This document shows, in pieces, positions 52,401 through 61,765 of a stretch of 64,000 nt of DNA; the first letter of the stretch is position 1, and every line of letters starts with the position of its first letter. Location of the stretch: assembly GCF_024362695.1 (NCBI RefSeq), contig NC_065414.1, forward strand, positions 9,317,501 to 9,381,500, written 5' to 3'. This DNA is from Pectinophora gossypiella. Lineage: Eukaryota > Arthropoda > Insecta > Lepidoptera > Gelechiidae. A program made the position numbers and the translations under genes. Under the pieces are notes generated by a model, which saw nothing but the letters and a program-made list of their open reading frames with translations, was not told where the DNA came from and did no database searches.

Positions 52401-55400
52401 TCTCTGCACGTTGACCTAAGATGCCATCAGCATTGAAAAAACCTATTGTAAGGGAACGCGGTTTGACTCTACTTTTATTCGTACAATCCATTATTAGGCT
52501 TTAAATTGGGACAGGGAGTCTAATAAACTGTCAAGTTGACTAAGGGCCGACTTAAAGAGAATACTAAATTCCCTAAACTGGTTGACAGGAAACGCAGAGG
52601 CCTGAGGGGCCATCGCAGGAACCGGATGAGGCGCAAGAGTGGCTGCAGGAATACCTAAGTTGCTACTAGGTTGGGCGCGGAGCGGATTTGTGGGTCGGAC
52701 GATTGCCGGGGGACGAATCCATGCGGATGGACGCTGTGGCGCGAGTTTGGTTTGCGTGAGTGGCAGAGCCGGGAAATCGCGAGTAGACTGCGAGGAAGGG
52801 GCCATATGGGCCTTTGTGGGACCGGGTTGGGAAGCTGCAGCGCGGGCTGCCCTTCGTTGAGCTACCTTATGGTGGGTGCGTGGAGCCTTGGTGCATCCGC
52901 GATAGTTCGCAGGATGACCTTGCTGACCACACAGCACACAGCTAGGTGGTTCCACCTCGTTTTTGCCTCTAAGGCAATCCGAGGTAGCGTGATCACCTAG
53001 GCACTTTACGCACCTAGGCTTGGCATGACAATGCCTACTAGAATGCCCGTAAAGTTGGCATCTATGACATTGCGTTGGGGGGCCTCCCTTATGGGGAGTT
53101 TCAACTTTAAGGCCAGATAGACCGCAACAAGTCTTCAGGTTGAAGATCTTCTTGCCGTCATCCGTCCTTTCTAATATAACGGTGACCATGTCGTACGGGA
53201 CTTGGCCACGACCGCGGTGCATACGGTGCACCTCGAGAGCCGGAAAACCGTTTTTAATAAGGTCCTCCTTAACAAGAGTGGTTTCCCACTCCTTAGGGAT
53301 TCCCTTTAGAATAATACGGAGGATACGTTCCTCCGGGAGGGCGTAGGTATGGAATTGTATTCCTCTACCTTTCAGAATCGAAGTGAGCTTTCTATGCTCA
53401 GAAGATGACGGGACCTGGATTTTGATCCCATCTTGGGTCGTGCGGGCGCTGGTGATTACGATGTTCTCCTCTTTCGCCCGAAGGGAGACTTCATTCCACC
53501 TATTTTTGTCCCTCATGTACAAGGGCGGAGGGGTGGGACCTTTTTGTACTTCAGTGACAGCCTTAGAAGGGCTGGAAGGGACCTTACGGACCTCGGGGAT
53601 GGAAGAGGGGATCGACGTTCCCGAGGACGTTTTCTGAACCTTAGCAGGCTCAGATTGACGGTGACGGCGGGCTCGTTTTCCCTTACGGCCCTCCACGAGC
53701 GTGAATATGTCCTCCGAAGAGGACGACTCCACGCACTCCGACGACGAATCGGACTCGGCAACGTCCATACGAACATCGCACGATACCTCATCGTCACCGG
53801 CGAGGAGGGAAGCAGGGGAAGGAGATGACGCGCGCGATTGGGACAAAGCAAGAGACGCGGTGGGGCGGGCAGGGCCGGGAAACGACGCGAAGGACGCGGT
53901 GGGGCAGGGGGTCGCGGGGAGACTGGGTGACGAAGCGCGGTCGGCACGAGGGCTATCAACGCGGGGCGCGGAAGGCAAAGTTAACGCCGCAACTTGCGGT
54001 ACTAAACGGCATATCTCAGCGTAAAGCGCGCTGCTTTTATCCGCTAGGATATGCGTCAAAATGAGTTTACCGATTTCGGCCCACAGCTCGGAGCTGTCGG
54101 CCATTTTTAAGGGACGGCCAATCTGCTATAGAATAATTACTACCGCTTCGCAAAAGCGTTCCTCAGAGAATAAGCGGCGCAAGAAACTCTGAGGCGATCG
54201 CTCGCTAACTTTCGCAACTCGAGTGGGATTGCTCGAGGGTGTGTGAGAGTGAGTTTTGCCTCTTTGGTTGGGGTTAACAAAGAGGATGTGTGCTTATGGT
54301 GTGCCCTAAGCTGGTATCCCTTTGCCGATCTTATTGTGCAAGAGGGTTCCTATGCTCTAAGTGCGGAGGGTTTTTACACCCCGAAACACGAAGAGAAAAG
54401 AATAAGGGGTAGAGATTGGTCACTCTACCCCGGGTGACAGCTAGAGTCGACTAGGGTAGACCCCAAGGCCGGTGGTTCTAGCCCCGTCCGGGTAATATGC
54501 CTGCCTCAAAGTGAGGCAAGCGGACGCCCCAGGGCCACGTCCCACTCAGCTTAGTTAACACCGCAAGGTATCCACTGAGGACCACGAAACTGTGGTTTTA
54601 AATTAAGATCGATGCAACTGTAAAATAACAGTCGTTATTTTAACCTTGAAACTTAGATAAGCCAGCAAGTTCTGAGAAGAACTATTGTTGGCTCAATGTA
54701 TGGCGGCAGGGTCACGCCAGCAGGTAGCCGGCAGACAATGGCGGCACGGGGCACGGGGCGCGGGGCGCGCGGCGGGGGGCTGCGGGGCGCAGCGCGGGGA
54801 GCTGCGGGGCGCAGCTCGGGACCTCTGAACAAACGACCGTTCGGGACGGCCGCTCGACGCAGAGTGATTACATAATGAATTAATACGTACTTTCCTTATA
54901 ACTTACTTAAGTTGAATGTACTCTAGAAATACGATAGTGGTAGACATCTATAGATAGAAATATTTAAATGTCAGGTATCTTTATCAGTTGAATTTAATCT
55001 ATTTGCAAGGCTGCATCGTCCTTTAAAGTCAGACGATTTATACGGAGCGTGTAACTCAAACCCGAGTTAGTGAATACGTATCTCATAATTTCTGCCCGAC
55101 GGACATAACCTTAAATCTCATGCAGGTTCTCGCCATTTCTCTCAAAATAAATCCCGGATACGGTCGCTTTGCCATTGTCCTCTGACAGGTTATTCCGAGA
55201 CGACAGAATCTATACTCCTCCCCGAACTGAATTCCGTTTAGTTATCGCTTCTTGAGAAAATCTAGTAACGTTTTGTTGTAACAAATTCGTAGATGCAAAA
55301 CAATACGAAAATAACATTACGTTTACGTAAACCTTACGATTTTTAGGATTTTGAAATTAGGCAAGAAAAATATTACGTTGTTTATCATATAAATACAGTA

Positions 55401-58400
55401 TAACTTACATAACACATCGTTTATAAATACATAAATTACAGTCTGTTCGCATTTTGCGTATTTCCTATATTTTAAAATATTACTTCAAAGCAGGTACATA
55501 AATTGCTATGAGTTATTTGATAATTCCTTTGTCGTTTAGTATTCATAAAGGAACAAATAAAATACCGAGGTCGATTATTAGCGAGTTACGATAACTTATT
55601 TTTATATCCCTTTGTGTTACAGTACAACGCTTAAAGACTAGAAACAGTGGAAATAACTACCTAATTATTAAACTACAAAGAATAGCATTATCATTGTTCT
55701 AGAGGTGACACGCTGGAGAAAATTTATTGCTTATTGTTCCATATTCCCCAATGATGCTGACTTTCATATGAAGTGGTGACTGGTACTTACAGAAACTAGC
55801 GTCAAATTGATAAATATAATGCCACGGCTAGTCATTGTCTTAGATATTGTGTGCCAGAGGAAGTATTCGCACGGCGCGGTGTTAGAAAGTTACTGGTAAT
55901 GAACAATCGGCGACATAGATTCAGTAGGTACCTAATTGAAAATATTACGCGTATTATAAATCCTAATCAGTGCCATGTTTTACTGCCATCTAATTTGAAA
56001 TAAACTTACGTTACGGTTGCATACACTTCTATAAAATAAAAAGTGACAGACATCTATAAAACAAAACAGTCTCCGTAGTCTAGTGGTTTGAGCGATTGGG
56101 CTCACGATCTGGAGATCCCGATTCAATTCCCGATGGGGACACTGCCGAAAATCACTTTGTGAGACTGTCCTTTCTTTGGCTAGGATATTGCAGGCTGAAT
56201 CACCTGATTGTCCGAATTGTTCGTGGTCCCGGGCTACTTGCCCAAACGCGTCCTCCAATCTGCACTGTAGCAGCGTGGTGGAGTATGCTCCATACCTCCA
56301 CCAGTTGGTTAGGGGAGGCCTGTGCCAAGTAGTGGACTTATTTATAGGCTATTTATGCTTTATGTTTCAATTGAAATGTGTATTTATTTTAATTGTGTAG
56401 ACCAGATCAGATCTCGAGGAAAATGGAGCATTTTACTGGTATAGAGTAATTTATTTCTGGATCGCAATAATTTAGTTAAATGCAAATTCGCAGAAAATAT
56501 CTGAAGCGGGGAATTTCTAATTGGAGACCTGAACTGTGGGATGTACGTGAATGCTAATTTAAGAGTACGTGACTATTTCAAGAAACTTGCTCTTTGTACT
56601 GATATCGTTATTAAAGCTACTTTGAATTGTTAAGTAGTTTCTTTGTTGTATGACTTTTCCTTGTGGAGACTACGGTAATTGATTTATACAGTTACCAGTC
56701 ACTTACATGTACTTTCGTGTTTTAATTCAGTAGGTTGTAAGGGTAGAGACCCTAGAGAACGTCTGCTGACAATGAAATACGTCCTTTGAAGGATTACAAA
56801 AAACGTATTTCCAAGAAGTTCATATTGCAATTCATGTAAAAAAGAGCCTGATGAGATTGATGAAACAACACACAAATTGAATCTAATACAAATTCAAATA
56901 CTATATCAATGGCAGCGCTAACTATTCGCCTAGAACCGCCATTCCCGCATTCACCGGGTTATTTTTATCGTAATTTCAAACAATGTTCCAGTCCGGAGGT
57001 GGAGTGAGCAGTAATGGGCCGCACGCGCCTCTCTCGCCCACCGCATTGCAGAACTCGGTTCCGCACAATGTAAGTCAAAAATACAACACAATATTCCACT
57101 GCATCCACCTATCCTTTATCCCAGAGGTGGCGAACCTTTACACATCTACGTGCCATTTTTCTCACTTCATTTAACCTCTCATATGCCGAGATACCAGACA
57201 CAATAGATTTTACATTGTGTCTGGTCGAGATCCGCGTTCCGGCGTTCGAAAGATTAAAGAAACGTTCAATGTAGGTATGACGTGCCAACAAACAATCTTT
57301 GCTTACCACTATACTTCGAGACATAATTTTATATTAGTTTAGATTTTTCGTGCAAATGTTCTTACCCGAGTTGTGAGCGTTTAATGAAAATAATAAATAA
57401 ATATTTACTTGAAGAATTCTGCTCAACTAATTGACGTGCCCAAATTAATTTGTCGCGTGCCATAAATGTCATTGGGGATTTTGCGCCATTGGTTCGCCAT
57501 CCCTGCTTTACGCCGTACATCCGCTACTCCATGCAACTTTTGTTCTAATCACTTCAAACTTTCCGCGTAGAGTTCCGTATTCGAATATAGATCTAACTTT
57601 TAATTACAACAGGCACAACAAAACAAGTAATGCAACCGTTATTTTGTATCAATAATTATTTTCAATGACAATTGTCTTAAGTATAATTTTCCTGTCCATT
57701 GTATTGTTTTATCAACTTAATAGGTGATGAACTCTAATGAGTTACAAATAATAATTTCATTGTTATTATTATTTTTGTAATACATATATATATAATAATC
57801 ATCGCTAACATAATATACTTACGGTCAACTGTGTATTTAACTTAAATTGCACTTGATTCAGATTCCATAGAGCTTAAACGTGGAGCTGCTAAGGAGTAGG
57901 TGTATAGGTATACTATATACATCTCTGCCTAGCCCTTCGGGATACAGGCGTGTATATTATGTCAGAATTCATTTCTAAGAAGGGATAATCCTTAGTGGAT
58001 AATTTAGTGTAATTATATTGGAAACTATTTAGTTGTCCCCGTTATAATTATAGCTGTATAATAAAGTCCTGGTTTGTATTATCAACAGAACGTGATGTCG
58101 TCATCGGTGCGTGCGCCCGCGCCGGTCGGCCCCGCTCCCTCCGCGATGCACACGTCGCAAACCTCCAATGGTATGTTTATACTACCATGTAACCCTTAAT
58201 AGGAATTTTAACGTCTATATTATAACAATAATGTTTTTACTGCCTATATGTCAAGTTTATTATGACTTTTAATTGTTATGAAACTCTCTTTTGGATCTAA
58301 TTATTCTCTTTTGGATCTAATTATTGTATCTAATCCCAACTTAGTAGCTTCACACGGGCAAATGTCGGCTCCTTTCTCACATCACGACTTAATCTTTCTC

Positions 58401-61400
58401 TCATATAAGATTCGGCCGCCCAAATCTAAAGGTAAGGTGTTGTTCATGCGCAACTTTCAGCATATGGACCTGGAACGCTTGAGAGAGGGTATTCAGGGCA
58501 TTGATTGGTCCACAATTGTATCAATGGATTCCATTGATGATATGGTCCAGGCGTTCACGAATCAACTTTTAGCACTGTATGATGTCCATGCTCCTGTACG
58601 ACCTGTGCGAGTCAAGCGAGCACCTGCGCCTTGGTTGACCCCTGTGATTAAGCGAACAATGGCTAAGCGTGACACAGCAAAATCTCGTTACAGGAAAGAT
58701 CCTTCATGCGATAACTTCAATTCCTACAAAAAACTGCGCAACATCTGCAATCGAATGTGTAGGGATGCTAAACGTCGCTATATTCACACTAGTATACAAA
58801 ATTTGTCCCAAACTCATGTGTGGAGATTTCTGCGAACTCTAGGTGTAGGAGGAACTACGGATACTTGTAAAAGTAATGTGGATCTGAATGCACTGAACTC
58901 CCACTTCTCCACTCCTCCAATTTCACTGGATGCTCATACGAGATCTGCTACTCTGTCCTATCTCTATGCTCTTGTCCCACCTGACTGTCCTTTGTTTTCT
59001 TTCGAGCCAATCACCGAGGTTTCCATTAAGAAGAGTATTCGGTCAATTTCGACAAAGGCTATCGGTAGTGACTGTCTAAGTCTTGACATGATCTTGCCCA
59101 TATTGGATGATATTGCACCTATACTCTCTCACATTATTAATTATTCACTTAGATGCAATATCTTTCCTTCACTATGGAAGAAAGCCTTTGTCATTCCTCT
59201 TCCCAAAACCTCAAATCCATCTTCTCTCTCCCAGTATCGTCCTATATCCATTCTTCCTATTCTTTCTAAGGTCCTGGAGTCGGTTGTTCACAGACAGCTA
59301 TTCTCCTACCTTGATTCGAATAATCTCCTCTGCCCTCTCCAATCCGGTTTTCGTCCCTTTCACAGCACTGTTGGGGCACTGCTGAATGTTACGGTGGACA
59401 TTCGTCATGCGATGGATAACACCAAACTCACGGCGATTGTCCTCTTGGACTTTAGTAGTGCGTTCAACTCTGTTGACCTTGACATCCTTTTGGGTACTCT
59501 TCACTCCGTTAACATCTCCCCCTCTGTGATTTCTTGGTTTCGTTCTTATCTCCTCGGTCGTCAGCAATGTGTCAAAGTGGATGGCCTATCATCCGATTGG
59601 ACCTCTCTTTCAGCTGGCGTGCCTCAAGGCGGTGTTCTCTCTCCTTTACTTTTCTCAATCTTTATAAATACTATTTCTCACTTCATTTCTTCTTCCTTCC
59701 ATTTGTATGCAGATGATTTACAAATTTACAGGCATTTTTCTCCCTGCGATGCCTCTGAAGCGATTGACGCATTAAATTCTGACCTATCAGCCATTAAATC
59801 GTGGGCAACTACTTTTGGTCTCCTTGTCAATCCCGCTAAATCACAGGCGTTGATCGTGGGTAGCAGTAGACTCAGAAGTATGCTTGACTGGAAGTCTTTT
59901 CCTCCGCTTGTCTACGACGGGATCCCTATTGCCTATTCTGAGAAGGCGAAAAATTTGGGGCTTATAATGGATTGTCATATGTCTTGGTCTTCTCATATTA
60001 ATGAGCTGAGCAAGCGTATGCACTTCACGTTTCACTCTCTCAAGCGTCTCCAATTCTTCCTCCCTTTTCACACCAAGATTATGCTGGCGCAATCTCTCCT
60101 GCTCCCGATTCTCGACTACGCGGACGTCTGTTACTTGGATGTAACCGAGGAGCTGCTTAACAAACTCGAGCGTCTTCAAAATTTGGCGATACGTTTCATC
60201 TTCGGCTTACGCAAGTATGACCATATTTCTGAGTTTCGTGTGTCGTTAAAATGGCTCCCTATCCGACTTCGCCGTGATGTGCACATCCTTTCCTTCCTTT
60301 ACAAAATTCTCTATGATCCTGGTACCCCTTCCTATCTACGGTCCCGCTTCCACCTCCTGCCCCCTCCCTCACGTTCTAGGCGTCCATGTATTACTAAGAT
60401 GCTGGAGATGCCTAGGACCAATACCAATTTTGGCTTTCACTCATTTTCCGTCCGTGCAGCCATGCTCTGGAATAGGCTGCCGAGGGTAGTTCAGGAGAGT
60501 TCCTCTTACCTAATTTTTAAGAAGAGAGTCAAAGAGCACTTTTTATCCATAGAGTATTCGTAGTCTAAGTATATTGTTATATATATAATAGGTATGTATG
60601 TAGGTATAGTATATTTTATATGTGTATATATTTATAGAGGCTTAGGCATATGTTTGTGTATATATATATTTTTAAACGGTTTTATATGTAGATATAATTA
60701 TTATAATGTATTTAATATATTGCACCTCTTTTTATTCTTCCGCAGTTACTCTAATACTACCTCTGGGTTGGCTGGAAGAGATCTCTCTTAGAGATAAGTC
60801 CACCCTTGTAAACGTCCATTTCTTGTTTGTGATGTAACTAGTTGTTAAGTGCAATAAAAGTATATTCATGAAAAGCATTAAGTTTTCCTTCTATGTGAGT
60901 GTCTAGGATGTTAAGACGCAACGATCTCCGATATGGGGGCTTTAATGATGGAACGGAACGGTTTCGAATTGATTGCAAGTTTAATACGAAGCACCTTTTG
61001 CTCTTAATTAATGTCGTATTTTTTTGTATTACAATGTATTAAATCAATGTATGTAAAAAGGCAAGTTTCTTGCATAATAATGGTAGGACTGGTATATATG
61101 ATACATCATCATACATCAACAGCCACGCTCTTGTCGGTGTAGCATTCCTCTCCATGCTATTTTATAGGGAAAAATAGGGCAGTGGTTTCCCCTCTTGTCT
61201 TCTGCCCAAATATTTTATGATACATACATAAATCAGAAACATCGTAAGGAAACTGTTCCCGGTAAAAGTGTTTCGGAGGTATGTGACCTAACTTGTATTG
61301 GGCTGGTTTTCTCTTCGCGGAAAATTCAGACAGGCGGTCGCTTCTGTACAAAACCGGACCTGTCAAATCTTCGGGTTAGGTAAACGGACCCTAGGGAGAT

Positions 61401-61765
61401 GAATATGCACAAGAGTTATGGCTGTATATATGTAGACTCATTTCTCTATAAATATAACTATCTACAATTCGGTAAGCACTATCGCTCGATGACAAGGTTA
61501 GTACAAAGTTGACCCGGTATAAACTGGATAACGAGATGATGTAAGAAAGGACACAATCCCTCGATATTCAACACATACCCCGAGGGATAAGCAGGCTGAT
61601 GGCGTTTTATTCGCTCTAGTGCAGTATGGAAGCAACTGTACGACTGAATGAGACGTGTTGTGTTACAGCGGTGGCAGCGAAGGGCCCTAGTGATGTGCTG
61701 GTGAATTCGTCAGCTCAGAACCCTCCGCCCGCGGGCAACAGGCTTGTCAACATGACGCAGTGGCC
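48847..61765 (+). CDS. Unidentified Pro/Ser/Ala-rich protein, four internal exons (partial)
   Basis: Exons 48847-48960, 56992-57069, 58089-58170 and 61669-61765, each with a clear AG acceptor (TTGCAG, TTCCAG, CAACAG, TTACAG) and donor (GTGAGC, GTAAGT, GTATGT, GTGAGT). Phases join with no stop and give about 123 residues; the last exon ends two bases into a codon, so the gene continues past the window. The peptide is low in complexity: HGPHGGGSGPCGWY, PPHHLPSGGGV, SNGPHAPLSPTALQNSVP, SSSVRAPAPVGPAPS, NPPPAGNRLVNMTQWP. The exons are markedly GC-rich against AT-rich introns. I recognise no domain; such segments are typical of disordered parts of transcription or RNA-regulatory proteins. The first exon shown may not hold the start codon. 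Confidence 0.6.
49060..49245. mobile_element. Palindromic MITE, second copy
   Basis: Inverted arms with AAAATCACCGCGTGGGGGAGA and CGCACGCTGTGATTGG around TAGCGTCTTCTCTCT, and outer parts CCGAAGCGGGGAAGAG / CTCCTCTCCGCTTTGGTGG. Same family as 138-322. Confidence 0.65.
49367..49378. repeat. Target-site duplication of the jockey element, left
   Basis: ATTACATAATGA, immediately before the poly(T) run. The identical 12 bases recur at 54867-54878. Confidence 0.9.
49579..52491 (-). CDS. Jockey-type ORF2: endonuclease and reverse transcriptase
   Basis: 970 residues. The N-terminal apurinic-like endonuclease carries GFFNADGILGQ (Asn), LLVQES (catalytic Glu), AGDLNAKHLSW and SDHRPVIL. The reverse transcriptase follows: SYRPISLLNTMGKIYERL, QFGFRTKHS, FDVAKAFDKVWHN, GVPQGSVLSPLLF and the catalytic FADDTAIYSS, then thumb-like YLGVVLDRRLTF and the QNRFMRKATGAPWF segment. 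It makes target-primed cDNA. No stop or frameshift is seen. The start at 52491 is the first Met after the ORF1 stop. Confidence 0.97.
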   Translation of the reverse strand: MDCTNKSRVKPRSLTIGFFNADGILGQRAEIHEFVKHHQVDILLVQESFLKPSNRDPKMANYNLVRNDRIFAPKGGTLIYYRKSLHCIPIDPPALTDIEASICRVGMTGHQPITLVSAYLSPNNSKRLLRSDLEALFNLSNSVIIAGDLNAKHLSWSCLTTNTRGRVLETLAEPLYYDIITPLQPTRYPPDLNHRPEILDLALLKNINLRLCSIEVLHELQSDHRPVILKLGSRLDAPDNPATPKTVLDWEKVAEGLQSSSSVYLDSIPVEIASLEEASTAINSLTDHVRSVLNESSKQVPEMEDHRWKLPTDIRDLLTEKNAATRAYDSNRTEECRRHLRLLQHTVRKRINDMRQNRWDNLLSGIEPHHQAIWQLSRSLQKDTVVPTPPLNRPNQPPAFDDDEKAECLADSLEAQCSPSTLPIDRRHLSTVNSEVQRRASVPPTDPPLPQVTEEEVLGIIKRFHTRKAPGSDGITNRVLKNFGAPLICLLTAIFNVAMSNCVFPQQWKEAIVIGIPKPGKPKNEPSSYRPISLLNTMGKIYERLIFARLRDYAESNSLIPPEQFGFRTKHSCVQQVHRIVEHISSRLNLKKPVATGALFFDVAKAFDKVWHNGLIYKLYSLGVPDRLVHIIRDFLSNRTFRYRVEGALSSPHPIHAGVPQGSVLSPLLFSLYTSDIPKSPNTELALFADDTAIYSSCRGRVMMTGILQRAANALGKWFRKWRIEVNPEKSAAVYFSKGYYNTPRSRRQLKIIKMFGKPIPWEEQVKYLGVVLDRRLTFKAHIKRVRDRAAFVMGRLHCLLNKRSKLSLRNKVKIYTTCIRPIMTYAGVVFAHASPSQIHRLQVIQNRFMRKATGAPWFLRNENLHIDLGLPTIAQWLKLASKRFFDSAPHHPNPLVVAASEYIPLRDGTEKYRRPKDVIYDPDDPITLAIEAANQLATPNTSGPRYRPRRRGRRFPSFSAYRYRPTRVD
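52494..54104 (-). CDS. Jockey-type ORF1: Gag-like RNA-binding protein
   Basis: 536 residues. A Ser/Pro/Ala-rich N-terminal third with acidic serine clusters, a central RRM-like/PRE_C2HC-type part (ILRIILKGIPKEWETTLVKE), then three zinc knuckles: CHRCQLYGHSSRHC, CVKCLGDHATSDC and CVLCGQQGHPANYRGC. The C-terminal part is Pro/Ala-rich. It would coat the element RNA. The stop and the ORF2 start form TAATAATG, so ORF2 may be made by termination and re-initiation. Confidence 0.95.
   Translation of the reverse strand: MADSSELWAEIGKLILTHILADKSSALYAEICRLVPQVAALTLPSAPRVDSPRADRASSPSLPATPCPTASFASFPGPARPTASLALSQSRASSPSPASLLAGDDEVSCDVRMDVAESDSSSECVESSSSEDIFTLVEGRKGKRARRHRQSEPAKVQKTSSGTSIPSSIPEVRKVPSSPSKAVTEVQKGPTPPPLYMRDKNRWNEVSLRAKEENIVITSARTTQDGIKIQVPSSSEHRKLTSILKGRGIQFHTYALPEERILRIILKGIPKEWETTLVKEDLIKNGFPALEVHRMHRGRGQVPYDMVTVILERTDDGKKIFNLKTCCGLSGLKVETPHKGGPPTQCHRCQLYGHSSRHCHAKPRCVKCLGDHATSDCLRGKNEVEPPSCVLCGQQGHPANYRGCTKAPRTHHKVAQRRAARAAASQPGPTKAHMAPSSQSTRDFPALPLTQTKLAPQRPSAWIRPPAIVRPTNPLRAQPSSNLGIPAATLAPHPVPAMAPQASAFPVNQFREFSILFKSALSQLDSLLDSLSQFKA
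54867..54878. repeat. Target-site duplication of the jockey element, right
   Basis: Second exact copy of ATTACATAATGA; sets the element's 5' end at 54866. Confidence 0.9.
54879..56067 (+). other. Intron sequence without recognised content
   Basis: AT-rich intron of the plus-strand gene between the jockey element and the SINE at 56068. I see no frame, repeat or signal that I can support. Confidence 0.4.
56068..56360 (+). mobile_element. tRNA-headed SINE copy
   Basis: TCTCCGTAGTCTAGTGG, then GATTCAATTCCCGATGGGG and ATCACTTTGTGAGACTGTCC, ending with GGGGAGGCCTGTGCC...TATAGGCTATTT. Same family as 4824-5151, more diverged; target duplication not seen. Confidence 0.75.
58270..60885 (+). mobile_element. 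5'-truncated non-LTR retrotransposon, CR1/jockey-type
   Basis: It begins inside the endonuclease domain and ends after a 3'UTR near GTGCAATAAAAGTATATTC. A 20-bp tandem repeat of CTCTTTTGGATCTAATTATT lies at its 5' start (about 58284-58323). It occupies the intron between exons 58170 and 61669, in the same direction as that gene. Limits are approximate, and I found no target duplication. Confidence 0.75.
58278..60563 (+). CDS. Reverse transcriptase, CR1/jockey-type, N-terminally truncated
   Basis: 761 codons without a stop. It starts with the end of an endonuclease domain (SLLDLIIVSNPNLVASHG...FSHHDLI). The reverse transcriptase has YRPISILPILSKVLESVV, QSGFRPFHSTVGALL, VLLDFSSAFNSVDLDILL, GVPQGGVLSPLLFSIF and YADDLQIYRHF, then NLGLIMDCHMSWSSHI. 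The C-terminal part contains ILDYADVCYLD, LQNLAIRFIFGLRKYDHI, and ends with RLPRVVQESSSYLIFKKRVK, the usual tail of this group. The first Met is not the original start. The intact long frame suggests recent insertion. Confidence 0.93.
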   Translation: MKLSFGSNYSLLDLIIVSNPNLVASHGQMSAPFSHHDLIFLSYKIRPPKSKGKVLFMRNFQHMDLERLREGIQGIDWSTIVSMDSIDDMVQAFTNQLLALYDVHAPVRPVRVKRAPAPWLTPVIKRTMAKRDTAKSRYRKDPSCDNFNSYKKLRNICNRMCRDAKRRYIHTSIQNLSQTHVWRFLRTLGVGGTTDTCKSNVDLNALNSHFSTPPISLDAHTRSATLSYLYALVPPDCPLFSFEPITEVSIKKSIRSISTKAIGSDCLSLDMILPILDDIAPILSHIINYSLRCNIFPSLWKKAFVIPLPKTSNPSSLSQYRPISILPILSKVLESVVHRQLFSYLDSNNLLCPLQSGFRPFHSTVGALLNVTVDIRHAMDNTKLTAIVLLDFSSAFNSVDLDILLGTLHSVNISPSVISWFRSYLLGRQQCVKVDGLSSDWTSLSAGVPQGGVLSPLLFSIFINTISHFISSSFHLYADDLQIYRHFSPCDASEAIDALNSDLSAIKSWATTFGLLVNPAKSQALIVGSSRLRSMLDWKSFPPLVYDGIPIAYSEKAKNLGLIMDCHMSWSSHINELSKRMHFTFHSLKRLQFFLPFHTKIMLAQSLLLPILDYADVCYLDVTEELLNKLERLQNLAIRFIFGLRKYDHISEFRVSLKWLPIRLRRDVHILSFLYKILYDPGTPSYLRSRFHLLPPPSRSRRPCITKMLEMPRTNTNFGFHSFSVRAAMLWNRLPRVVQESSSYLIFKKRVKEHFLSIEYS
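61118..61215 (+). repeat. Interspersed repeat fragment
   Basis: GCCACGCTCTTGTCGGTGTA, GCATTCCTCTCCATGCTA and GGGAAAAATAGGGCAGTGG match the fragment at 31728-31840. Confidence 0.6.
61262..61383 (+). repeat. 3' part of the SINE family at 5690-5999
   Basis: GTTTCGGAGGTATGTGACCTAA and AAAACCGGACCTGTCAAATC correspond, in opposite orientation, to the SINE tail at 5690-5815. The tRNA-like head is missing. Confidence 0.6.

Larger units (their letters stand above)
49379..54866 (-). mobile_element. Full-length jockey-type non-LTR retrotransposon, 5.49 kb
   Basis: Read on the minus strand: a GC-rich 5'UTR (54866-54105), ORF1 (54104-52494), ORF2 (52491-49579), a 3'UTR of about 170 bp, and a 30-base poly(A) (plus-strand T run 49379-49408). 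Exact 12-bp copies of ATTACATAATGA flank it. Both frames are open, so the copy appears recent and could be competent. It lies in an intron of the plus-strand gene with exon 48847, in the antisense direction. The 5' end, including G-rich sequence at 54740-54800, is placed by the target duplication rather than by comparison with a reference. Confidence 0.93.

Noticed and set aside
54748..54890. CpG-rich promoter and first exon of a plus-strand gene (opening MAARGTGRGARG)
   Set aside because: The GC-rich block lies inside the target duplications of the jockey element, so it is that element's 5'UTR.
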